A stretch of 16,790 nucleotides of DNA. It comes from BRHc4a sp049325055 (GTDB lineage: Bacteria; Bacillota; Desulfotomaculia; Desulfotomaculales; Desulfocucumaceae). Made by a program: the position numbers and the translations under genes. Location: NCBI GenBank assembly GCA_049325055.1, contig JBMOPB010000004.1, positions 1-16,790 of the forward strand. Direction: 5' to 3'. Position 1 is the first letter of the stretch, and every line of letters starts with the position of its first letter. This document shows, piece by piece, positions 6,287-12,959 of this stretch. Under the pieces are notes generated by a model that had not been told where the DNA came from, ran no database searches, and worked only from the letters and a program-made list of their open reading frames with translations.

Positions 6287-6946
6287 ATGATGGGCAATTT
6301 TGATTTCGAACCACTTATCCAGGCCATTGTAGACGGTGAAAGCGACGATGCCGTGGAGCTTGTTGAGGATGCCCTAAAGCAGGGAGTTTCCACTTACAAA
6401 ATAATCGACATGGGCCTTATTAAAGGAATGAAAATCGTGTCGGACAAGTACGACCGCAAACAGTACTTTGTTCCTGACCTGGCAGCCTCGGCCGAGGCAA
6501 TGACCCAGGCTCTGGAAAATCTAAAGCCCCATCTCGAGGTGCAGAAAGAAAAGTCCAAGGGTACCGTTGTGATTGGCGTTGTTCAGGAATGCAGCCAGGA
6601 AATAGGCAAAAATATAGTAGCGGCCATGCTGAGCGGCGCCGGGTTCAAGGTCTACGACCTGGGTATAAACGTTAGCCCCCGTAAGTTTGTTGACAAGGCC
6701 AAGGAAGTCACAGCCGATATCATCGGGATGGGTTCTCCCATGCTGCAAACAGTCAAATACTTTGCAGAGACTGAACAGTTGCTGCGGCAGGAGGGGCTGA
6801 GGGAAAAGGTTAAGGTGCTGGTGGGAGGCGCCGCCACCAACCGGTTCACACCTGAAAAAACCGGTACCGACGCTTGGGCCGAGGACGGCCGTGAAGCTGT
6901 CAAGGTGGCCGAAAACCTGATGGAACAGCTAAAGGAGGGAAAATAG
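6287..6946 (+). CDS. methyltransferase corrinoid protein (MtaC/MttC-type) with Gln in place of the cobalt-ligating His
   Basis: This 219-residue protein has the two-domain build of corrinoid proteins that carry a methyl group between methyltransferases. The N-terminal helical cap spans about residues 5-85 (LIQAIVDGESDDAVELVEDA, then QYFVPDLAASAEAM, the conserved VPDL motif). A Rossmann-type B12-binding domain follows (about 92-215). The usual signature GD-x-HDIGKN is here QECSQEIGKN: Cys102 replaces the Asp and Gln104 replaces the His that normally binds cobalt from below, while G107-K-N is kept. The later GSPML and VGGAAT elements, which cradle the nucleotide tail, are present. The ATG has AAGGAAGGAG 6 bases upstream. 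The gene ends in TAG directly followed by the ATG of the UroD-like gene, so the two are tightly co-expressed. Family assignment is firm; whether it binds a corrinoid in the normal way is open. Confidence 0.88.
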   Translation: MMGNFDFEPLIQAIVDGESDDAVELVEDALKQGVSTYKIIDMGLIKGMKIVSDKYDRKQYFVPDLAASAEAMTQALENLKPHLEVQKEKSKGTVVIGVVQECSQEIGKNIVAAMLSGAGFKVYDLGINVSPRKFVDKAKEVTADIIGMGSPMLQTVKYFAETEQLLRQEGLREKVKVLVGGAATNRFTPEKTGTDAWAEDGREAVKVAENLMEQLKEGK

Positions 6947-8092
6947 ATGCGGTCAACCGAAAAAATAGATTCTCTGGCTGACCAACTCCACCAAAAGATA
7001 AGGAATTCTGGTGAATACCTAACGCCTTTGGAGAGATTTTATTCCGTGCACGTTCACCACACTGCCCCAGACCGCCTGCTGGCATGGGCCTTTTACAGGG
7101 AATATCCCAGGTACCTGGTAAACTATACGGTTAAGGATATTGAAACCGATTACCTCAAGGAATGCGAATCATTACTGGCCGGGCTGGTGGAATTCGGTTA
7201 TGACACAGTCTGGATCAACGTTGATGTATACTCCGTGATTCCCGAGGTCTGGGGCTGCCCGCTTTCCATGCATGAAGAAGCGGTATCGGTACCCGTGGGC
7301 GCAGTGATTAAGAACCCCGAAGACCTCGACCGGCTCAAGTCCATCGACCCGTACAATGATGGCCGGCTGCCTGTGGTTCTTAACACTGTGTCTCTTTTAA
7401 GGGAAAAAATCGGGGATATTTACCCTATCCTGGGCCACTGCACCGGACCGGTTTCGCTGGCGTCCATTCTCAGGGGAGGCAGCAAGTTCGTGGTGGATAT
7501 CAAAAAAAGGCCGGAATTTGTGGCCCGGCTGCTGGACTTTTGCGCCGACCAGATCATTGCCTTTGCCAAGGCCCAGCTTGACCTGGGCGCGATAGGAGTG
7601 CATATGGCGGATGCCGCCGGATCCCCTTCCATGGTAAGTCCCCAGCAGTATGAAGAATTGTTCCTTCCTGCCTACATGAAGATTCAAAAGGCCCTTGGGC
7701 ACCTCACGCCCCCCGGAGCGCGGTGGCATTCCCAGTCGGGCTTTGAAACCCTCGATAACCTGGAAGGATTTCTGGAAAAGTCACTGCTTGCAGGAAACAA
7801 TATCATTCATGTGTCTACTCCCTGGTCCCTCAGGCTGGACATGAAGGCAGTTCAGGACCTGTGCAGAAAGTACGGGGCCGTGCTCTGGTTCGGCATCGAT
7901 CCGGCTTCGTTTACAAACCTGACTCCCGAACAACTGGATTCCCAGATAAAAGAATACATTGAAAAATACGCCTGCGGCTTTGAAGGCTACTTCCAGATCG
8001 GGCCCAACATGCTGAATGATACATCTAGACCCGAACTGGTGAAGGCGTACATGGAGGCTATGAGAAAATACGGCAAGTTCCCTGTGGGCTAG
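6947..8092 (+). CDS. UroD/MtaA-family methyltransferase lacking the usual zinc cysteines
   Basis: This 381-residue protein belongs to the uroporphyrinogen decarboxylase-like superfamily that includes the MtaA, MtbA and CmuA methyltransferases. Recognisable parts are the N-terminal LTPLERFYSVH, the barrel segment GHCTGPVSLASILRGG (about 161-176), and MADAAGSPSMVSPQQYEELF (about 222-241). MtaA/MtbA hold zinc with H-x-C and a distant Cys to activate a thiol. Here the matching places read H261-S-Q263 (WHSQSGF) and QIGPNM (from residue 350), without cysteine. The gene starts at the base after the corrinoid gene's stop, with AAAGGAGGG upstream. Next to a corrinoid protein and an MtrH-like gene, the likely job is methyl transfer from a substrate to the corrinoid protein. 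It is not a haem-pathway UroD, since no other haem genes are near. The substrate is unknown. Confidence 0.82.
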   Translation: MRSTEKIDSLADQLHQKIRNSGEYLTPLERFYSVHVHHTAPDRLLAWAFYREYPRYLVNYTVKDIETDYLKECESLLAGLVEFGYDTVWINVDVYSVIPEVWGCPLSMHEEAVSVPVGAVIKNPEDLDRLKSIDPYNDGRLPVVLNTVSLLREKIGDIYPILGHCTGPVSLASILRGGSKFVVDIKKRPEFVARLLDFCADQIIAFAKAQLDLGAIGVHMADAAGSPSMVSPQQYEELFLPAYMKIQKALGHLTPPGARWHSQSGFETLDNLEGFLEKSLLAGNNIIHVSTPWSLRLDMKAVQDLCRKYGAVLWFGIDPASFTNLTPEQLDSQIKEYIEKYACGFEGYFQIGPNMLNDTSRPELVKAYMEAMRKYGKFPVG

Positions 8093-8130
8093 AATCAGAC
8101 CACAAAACAACGGAAAAGGGGGGCTAAAGC

Positions 8131-8520
8131 ATGATTGGATACTGGGTGACCAATGCCGTTATCGCCCAGGCGGTGATTCAAATGATCATGGCCTGCAGTC
8201 CTATGCCGGTCCTTGCCAGTTTTCCGGGGGCACTAGCCTGGGTAAGGATTTTATAAAATTGTTGAACAAAGGCAGAAAATATCCCTCAACCTTTTGGGCA
8301 AAAACTCAGGCTTTGGTTTAATGTGCCTGGCCTTAACCCTGGTATGCCCCTATTTTGTAGCCACCTATACCAGTGTTCTCCAGGTAAAGGGATTGCTTGG
8401 CAACCTCATTTTCTTGATTGCCATGGGCCTGTTCACCGTTGCCATTATTTTTTGTTCATTTCAAAAAATCACATGTGGCCGGACAGTCGTCAACATGTTG
8501 ATTTCAGTAGGAGGTAAGAT
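8131..8520 (+). pseudogene. decayed remnant of a second sodium:solute symporter gene
   Basis: Behind a good ribosome binding site (AAAAGGGGGG), an ATG at 8131 opens a 41-codon frame ending at 8256. Its product VTNAVIAQAVIQMIMACS then PMPVLASFPGAL resembles two separate stretches of the intact symporter downstream: VTNAFVAQAALQIVMSC (residues 233-249) and AMPMLASSMPSAIL (from residue 292), joined as if about 40 codons were deleted. A second frame, open from 8246 and running on to 8623, encodes two hydrophobic helices. The second one, MGLFTVAIIF at 8423, parallels MSFFFVAVIF near the symporter C-terminus (from residue 503). I infer a deletion-riddled paralogue sitting inside the operon. The second frame alone could also be read as a small membrane protein, but it has no ribosome binding site and runs 100 bases into the next gene. 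Confidence 0.5.
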
Positions 8521-8523
8521 AAA

Positions 8524-9459
8524 TTGGCTTTACCGGAAGAACAAGCCTATTTTTATGACGTTTTTGAAATTGGAAATGTCAAGGTCGGCGGAAATAACAG
8601 TCAAATACCTACGGTGCTCATAGGCAGCATATTTTATATGCGCCATAAAATCGTTAAAAACGATGAAACCGGGGAATTTGACGAGCCGGCGGCAGCCAGG
8701 CTCATTAAGAACTGCCAGGATTGGGCAGATAAACTCGGCATTGGGTTTATGCTGGATGTTGTAGGCTCTACCTCCAGGGCCTTGGTAAACTATATCAGGT
8801 TTATTAAAAAAGTTACAGGCGCACCGGTACTGATCAACTCAACTTTGCCAGAGACCAGAATAGCAGCGGTTAAAGATTTGGCGGAGGCCGGGATGCTGGA
8901 CAACATAATTTACAATTCCATTAATCCCTTCAGCACCGAAGAAGAAATAGATGCTCTGGCCGGCCTGCCCGTTGAAGCAGCCGTGGTCCAGGCCTACAAC
9001 CCCAGGTCCAAAAAACCGGACGGCCCGCTTAAAGTGCTGCTTGGAGATGATGAAAAGGTTGGCCTCCTGGGTATTGCCAGGAAGTGCGGGATCGAAAAAA
9101 TAATGGTGGACATACCCATTCTGGACATGTCCAGCGTGGGCCTGGTGGCCCATTCCGCCAAAATAATCAAGGAAAAGCTGGGGGTCCCCGTAGGTACGGC
9201 CCCGGCTAATGCCACTTATACGAGTTCGTGGCTCAAGGACCGGACTAATATAAGCGTTGAGCAGTTCAGGGTGATTGACGCCACGGTTAACGCCTACCTG
9301 GTCGCCAACAGCTGTAATTTTCTCTTCTTCGGCCCTGTTGAAGGCGCCACTTGGGTCTTCCCGGCCTGCGCCATGGTGGACGCCGTCAACGTGTACGGAG
9401 CACGGCACCTGGGTGTCAACCCGGCCACGGAGTCCCATCCGATATACGTTGTACTGTAA
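8524..9459 (+). CDS. MtrH-family methylcorrinoid:tetrahydrofolate methyltransferase
   Basis: This 311-residue protein is homologous to subunit H of methanogen tetrahydromethanopterin S-methyltransferase. In bacteria, stand-alone members such as MtgA move a methyl group from a corrinoid protein to tetrahydrofolate. It is a TIM-barrel protein with family segments FEIGNVKVGG near the start, IPTVLIGSIFYMRHKIV (about 28-44), FMLDVVGSTSRALVNYI, APVLINSTLPETR, IIYNSINP (about 128-135) and, late, NFLFFGPVEGATWVFPAC. TTG at 8524 is chosen because AGGAGGT sits 8 bases before it. The first ATG lies about 40 codons in and would remove conserved sequence. It follows the symporter remnant and is 40 bases before the intact symporter gene. 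The role as second methyltransferase of the operon follows from family and neighbours. No MttB-type enzyme is present. Confidence 0.87.
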   Translation: MALPEEQAYFYDVFEIGNVKVGGNNSQIPTVLIGSIFYMRHKIVKNDETGEFDEPAAARLIKNCQDWADKLGIGFMLDVVGSTSRALVNYIRFIKKVTGAPVLINSTLPETRIAAVKDLAEAGMLDNIIYNSINPFSTEEEIDALAGLPVEAAVVQAYNPRSKKPDGPLKVLLGDDEKVGLLGIARKCGIEKIMVDIPILDMSSVGLVAHSAKIIKEKLGVPVGTAPANATYTSSWLKDRTNISVEQFRVIDATVNAYLVANSCNFLFFGPVEGATWVFPACAMVDAVNVYGARHLGVNPATESHPIYVVL

Positions 9460-9499
9460 TCTCTAAACAATAATTAATGTCAGGAGGGCTGTTTAGCAA

Positions 9500-11101
9500 A
9501 TGTCAAACCAGATGATACAAATCACGTTTCTTATTATAGGCATAATTGTGCTGGCATATATGGGAGTCCTGGCACAAAAGCGTGTGAAAATACATGAGGA
9601 TATGTCCGTGGGGGGGCGCACCTTCAACGCCTGGAGTATCTTTTTCTCGCTGTTTGCCTTCTGGGGAGGCAATACCATCGCCAGCATAGTGGAACTTGCT
9701 CACAGGGACGGAATTGCTTCGGCATGGTTTGGTATAGCGCGGATGACCATGTTTGTGCTGATCCTTTTCATTACCGGCGGTGCATTCAGGAAGCTGGCCA
9801 TGATCACCCTGTCGGATTTCATCTCCCAGCGGTTTGAGTCGCCTTTTTTAAGGCTGCTGTCTGGGATCATCATCGCCCTCAACTTTACCATCTTCACAGT
9901 CAGTTCCGTTGTGGGCGCCTCGGCCTTCTTTACCGCCATCTTGGGCTGGTCGGTCTGGGCCTCCGTCATGTTCACGGTGGTCTCCTTTCTGGTGTATACA
10001 ACTCTGGGAGGGATGCATGCCCTTTCCTACAACGGTAAAATCCTGACCGTGGGGCAGCTGTTGGCCTTACTGGTGGCCGCCGTTGTGGGCGTCAATATGG
10101 CCGGCTGGGACAATATCATGCGGCTGGAACCCAGGTATTTTGACGTACTTCCCGACAATTACATAGGCACCACCATGATGTGGTTTTTCACCTTCGTTAC
10201 CAATGCCTTCGTCGCCCAGGCCGCCCTGCAGATAGTTATGTCCTGCAAGACCATCAACGAGGGAAGAAAAGGGATAATATACGTGGCGTTAGGCTTTATC
10301 CCCATTATCGTGCTGGCCCCCCTGGCCGGAATGGCGGCCAAGGTCCTGTTCCCGGCCGTCAAGTCGGTCCAGGCAATGCCCATGCTGGCCTCCAGCATGC
10401 CTTCAGCCATCCTGTCCACCATCGTAGTATTGGGCCTCTATTTTACCACCCTCGGCTGGGCCTCCTCCTGCATTCTTTCAGGCGGGACGGTGGCCGCCAA
10501 CGACATCTACCGCTACTTTGTGCCCAATGCTTCATCTGATCAGCTAATCAGGGCGTCAAGAATATCCATCATCATCCTGTCGGTCCTGACCGTGGGATTT
10601 GCCATACTGATTCCCAGCGGGGTAGAGTTCTGGACCATTGTGGGCTTCGTTCTGAGAAACACCGGGCTGTTCCCGCTGATCCTGATTGGCCTGTTCTGGA
10701 GCGCCATCTCCAAAAAGGCCGCCATTGCCGCCGCCATTGCGGGGTCCAGCACCGGCATAGTCTGGTACCTGATCAAGTTCCCCTCCTTCCTTTTCAACGC
10801 CCATCCCATGTTTGTGGGCATGGTGGTGTCGATAATAGTGGTCATTCTTGGCACCTTTCTGGAATACCGCGGTCAGATGAGGTTCTCCTCCTCCCCCACG
10901 GGCATATTGTTCGGCCTTGCCGGGTGTGCCGGCGCCGTTATTGCAATGGCCCTAGCTGCGGAACTCATCAGGATGAAATTGATGGCCGCCTGCATCAGCT
11001 TCACAATGTCGTTTTTCTTCGTGGCCGTGATTTTCCTGGTCAAGCGGGTGGAGCAAAGCGAATTGGCCGTTGAAGCTCACGTTGCCGCTGAAAAGTGCTA
11101 G
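9500..11101 (+). CDS. sodium:solute symporter (SSS/SLC5 family)
   Basis: This 533-residue integral membrane protein has about 13 hydrophobic helices, the usual length and layout for the sodium:solute symporter family, which couples Na+ entry to uptake of small solutes such as proline, pantothenate, sugars or betaines. The N-terminus has one helix, then the loop MSVGGRTFNAWSIFFSLFAF (about residues 35-54), a common family entry motif. Later stretches include TTLGGMHALSYNGKILTVGQ (about 167-186) and TTLGWASSCILSGGTVAAND (about 316-335). CAGGAGGG at 9480-9487 precedes the ATG by 12 bases. It sits between the MtrH-like gene and a small unknown gene in the same direction, so it probably imports the methyl donor for this operon. 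The substrate cannot be inferred. Confidence 0.87.
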   Translation: MSNQMIQITFLIIGIIVLAYMGVLAQKRVKIHEDMSVGGRTFNAWSIFFSLFAFWGGNTIASIVELAHRDGIASAWFGIARMTMFVLILFITGGAFRKLAMITLSDFISQRFESPFLRLLSGIIIALNFTIFTVSSVVGASAFFTAILGWSVWASVMFTVVSFLVYTTLGGMHALSYNGKILTVGQLLALLVAAVVGVNMAGWDNIMRLEPRYFDVLPDNYIGTTMMWFFTFVTNAFVAQAALQIVMSCKTINEGRKGIIYVALGFIPIIVLAPLAGMAAKVLFPAVKSVQAMPMLASSMPSAILSTIVVLGLYFTTLGWASSCILSGGTVAANDIYRYFVPNASSDQLIRASRISIIILSVLTVGFAILIPSGVEFWTIVGFVLRNTGLFPLILIGLFWSAISKKAAIAAAIAGSSTGIVWYLIKFPSFLFNAHPMFVGMVVSIIVVILGTFLEYRGQMRFSSSPTGILFGLAGCAGAVIAMALAAELIRMKLMAACISFTMSFFFVAVIFLVKRVEQSELAVEAHVAAEKC

Positions 11102-11148
11102 TTGTATTCCCCGGCATTATGGTATCCCGGAATAAAGGGGGAATGAAA

Positions 11149-11481
11149 ATGGATTATGGCGTAATTATTGACAGGTTAAACGAGGTTGCTAAAATAATCA
11201 GGGATAATCCTAAAAAATCATTCCCCCTCTGGGTTTTTGAACTGGATTCCTGCAGCAAGGATCTGGCATATATTTACAAAATAAAGGGCATTGCCTTGGG
11301 CTATTCCGGAAAGCTGAAGGTGGATATACCCCAATTACGCCCCCTTAAGAACGCCATCACCAGGCTTTCCCGGTTAAGCGCAGTGGGCGGCTTGAGTTTT
11401 TCCATTGATGTCGTTTATCAGACCATCAGTTCCGCCATTGAAGACCTAAAACTACAGGAAAAACTGGAAGGCGGGGGGTGA
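11149..11481 (+). CDS. hypothetical protein (110 aa) of the methyl-transfer operon
   Basis: I do not recognise this 110-residue soluble protein. It is mostly helical in appearance: IIDRLNEVAKIIRDN at the start, a central FELDSCSKDLAYIYKIKG, and a C-terminal helix ending EDLKLQEKLEGGG. Cys is present once, in DSCSKD. ATG at 11149 has AAAGGGGG 7 bases upstream; an ATG two codons earlier is too close to it, and a GTG at 11095 inside the symporter gene has no such site. Its stop overlaps the GTG start of the DUF1638-like gene in the form GTGA, so the two are probably translationally coupled and act together. Its position suggests an accessory role in methyl transfer, but nothing in the sequence shows which. 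Confidence 0.7.
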   Translation: MDYGVIIDRLNEVAKIIRDNPKKSFPLWVFELDSCSKDLAYIYKIKGIALGYSGKLKVDIPQLRPLKNAITRLSRLSAVGGLSFSIDVVYQTISSAIEDLKLQEKLEGGG

Positions 11482-12131
11482 TCGCACTGCCAGTCCCCTC
11501 TTTAAGCAGCGACAGGGTCGCCATTATAGTCTGCGAGGCCATGGCCGGGGAAATGAGGACCGTGGCCGGGGAAAAAAACATACCCTTTGTCATGCACGTG
11601 ATCAACTCCCAGTGTCACCGCGATCCAATTATATTGAAGAGTAAAATAGCCGAAGCGTTAAATCTGTTTGAAGACGAGATGGGAGTATTTGTTGCTTATG
11701 GGAAATGCTCTTCATACGCCGGCAATGATCAACCGATCGTACAAGGCTTTAAAGATCTAAACTGCGCGTCGATTTTGCTCGGGGGAGACAGTGAATATGA
11801 AAAGCTGGCGGCAGGAACCTATTTTTTAACGCCTTACCTTGCCCTGCACTGGAAGGAATACTTCCTGGGAAAGATGGACGACTGCCCGTTAGATCGAAAA
11901 TCCGCAAAAAGGCTGGAAAAATGGTTTGAGCCCATCGGGAGGGTGGTCAAAATCAATATCCGGCCGGAGACCGAGGAAATTGAGAATCTATCAGCCAGGG
12001 AATTCTCTTCAGCCATTAATAAGCCTTTGTTCTATGTTCCGGGAACCTTGGACCTGCTGAGGCGTGAGTATGACCGCTTATGCTCGAAATTCACTGAAAC
12101 ATCTGTAAGGAGGGTGCGACATGGCGGGTGA
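11478..12131 (+). CDS. DUF1638-like protein
   Basis: This 217-residue protein resembles the DUF1638 family, proteins of unknown reaction found beside corrinoid methyltransferase genes in methanogens and anaerobic bacteria. Features that fit are the early strand VAIIVCEAMAGEM with a Cys (residue 19), the HVINSQCHRDP stretch, VFVAYGKCSSYAG, the NCASILLGGDSEYEKLAAGT segment followed by YFLTPYLALHW, and the late PLFYVPGTLDLLRREYDRL. Its several conserved-looking Cys and His residues could bind metal. The start is GTG at 11478, overlapping the stop of the preceding gene, with GGCGGGG just before. Its own stop overlaps the start of a truncated flavodoxin-like frame. The family assignment comes from memory of its pattern and from context; the role is unknown. 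Confidence 0.68.
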   Translation: MIALPVPSLSSDRVAIIVCEAMAGEMRTVAGEKNIPFVMHVINSQCHRDPIILKSKIAEALNLFEDEMGVFVAYGKCSSYAGNDQPIVQGFKDLNCASILLGGDSEYEKLAAGTYFLTPYLALHWKEYFLGKMDDCPLDRKSAKRLEKWFEPIGRVVKINIRPETEEIENLSAREFSSAINKPLFYVPGTLDLLRREYDRLCSKFTETSVRRVRHGG

Positions 12132-12192
12132 AGTGCTGGCCTTTAGCGGAAGCCCCATATTGACGACTGTATTATTTTATTCCTTAAGGTGA
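12121..12192 (+). pseudogene. truncated 5' end of a flavodoxin/FMN-reductase-like gene
   Basis: A textbook ribosome binding site (AAGGAGGG, about 12107-12114) precedes an ATG at 12121 that opens only 23 codons. The first ones read MAGEVLAFSGSPILTT, which matches strand one and the phosphate loop (V-x-x-[FI]-x-GSP) of NADPH-dependent FMN reductases. After about 15 codons the similarity ends and a TGA follows at 12190. The ATG overlaps the DUF1638-like stop by 11 bases, so this was once the next gene of the operon. A deletion joining it to the carbonic anhydrase region explains the layout. Such a short match is suggestive, not proof. Confidence 0.45.
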
Positions 12193-12232
12193 CATAAAAA
12201 CATAATAATGTAGTGATATGGGAGAGTTAGGG

Positions 12233-12808
12233 ATGTTTTTAGAAAGCTCACCTGTGACATCCTGGAGTGGGGAGATAAAAAGGCCGCATGTACACCCCAC
12301 GACGTACATACACCACTCGGCGGTGCTGATTGGTGACGTGAGGGTCGGGAAAAACGTGATTATCTGTCCGGGCGTTGTATTGCGGGCGGATGAGGGGGCA
12401 CCCATCATCATCGGCGAAGGATCGAATATACAGGACAGGGTGATAATGCACTGTCTCAATGGCAGTTCCATCGAGATTGGCGAGAGGTGCAGCATTGCCC
12501 ACGGCGCGGTGATACACGGCCCCTGCGTGCTGGGCAGGGAAACCTTTGTCGGTTTTAACGCTGTGGTGCACAACGCCCGGCTGGGCAGCAACTGCTTTGT
12601 TTACCACTGTGCCCTGGTGACAAGCGTTGACCTTGCCCATGCTACCCTGGTGCCGGCAGGAAGGATGCTTCAATCCCAGGAGGAGGCGGAGGGACTGCCG
12701 GCCGCCAGCCCCCGGGAGATGGAGTTTATCAGCAAAGTCCTTGGTGTTAATGAAGAACTTCGTAGGGGTTACAGACAGTCTCTAAATAATTTTGGGCACT
12801 ACCCTTAA
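12233..12808 (+). CDS. gamma-class carbonic anhydrase (Cam-like, without the acidic loop)
   Basis: This 191-residue left-handed beta-helix protein converts CO2 and water to bicarbonate. The N-terminal SSPVTSWSGEIKRPHVHPTTY lead and the core LRADEGAPIIIGEGSNIQDR resemble the Methanosarcina Cam enzyme closely. Zinc/iron ligands are H73, H90 and H95 (MHCL and AHGAVIHGP), and the supporting residues R51, D53, N65 and Q67 are kept. The stretch between H73 and H90 is short, so the acidic loop of Cam, with its proton-shuttle Glu, is missing, as in the CamH subgroup. I chose ATG at 12233 because GGGAGAG lies 6 bases before it; an ATG at 12218 has none. It follows the methyl-transfer operon in the same direction after about 40 bases, so it may share its transcript. 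A link to CO2 handling in C1 metabolism is inference. Confidence 0.88.
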   Translation: MFLESSPVTSWSGEIKRPHVHPTTYIHHSAVLIGDVRVGKNVIICPGVVLRADEGAPIIIGEGSNIQDRVIMHCLNGSSIEIGERCSIAHGAVIHGPCVLGRETFVGFNAVVHNARLGSNCFVYHCALVTSVDLAHATLVPAGRMLQSQEEAEGLPAASPREMEFISKVLGVNEELRRGYRQSLNNFGHYP

Positions 12809-12932
12809 CCAGCCTTGACTAAGCGTAAGAGTGATTTTACTTTATTCGGGGAATAGATAGACAGTTGAAGCAAAATCAAGCTTCAGTTCCGGATACGGGA
12901 ATTGGTCTTTAAGGCCGATTCCATCTTAATAC

Positions 12933-12953
12933 AACTTCTGACTTCTAACTTCC
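12933..12953 (-). repeat. 7-base tandem repeat after the oligoendopeptidase stop
   Basis: Three 7-base units (read on the minus strand GGAAGTT, AGAAGTC, AGAAGTT) follow the pepF-type stop codon by only six bases. The array resembles in period and composition the one after the flavoprotein stop at 5037-5064. Confidence 0.5.
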
Positions 12954-12959
12954 AAACCG

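Noticed and set aside
6944..6946. TAG stops in the methyl-transfer operon considered as pyrrolysine codons
   Set aside because: The TAG at the corrinoid gene end is followed at once by the next start codon, and the proteins end at normal family lengths. No MttB/MtmB/MtbB-type gene is present.
8839..9438. 199-codon frame antisense to the MtrH-like gene
   Set aside because: The opposite strand carries a well-matched family protein with a strong ribosome binding site. The antisense product has no family features.
11095..11148. GTG start inside the symporter gene for the 110-aa protein
   Set aside because: It has no ribosome binding site, whereas AAAGGGGG precedes the ATG at 11149 at a good distance.
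12898..12922. 10-bp stem with two G-T pairs downstream of pepF, considered as a terminator
   Set aside because: There is no T-run on either side, so termination cannot be supported.
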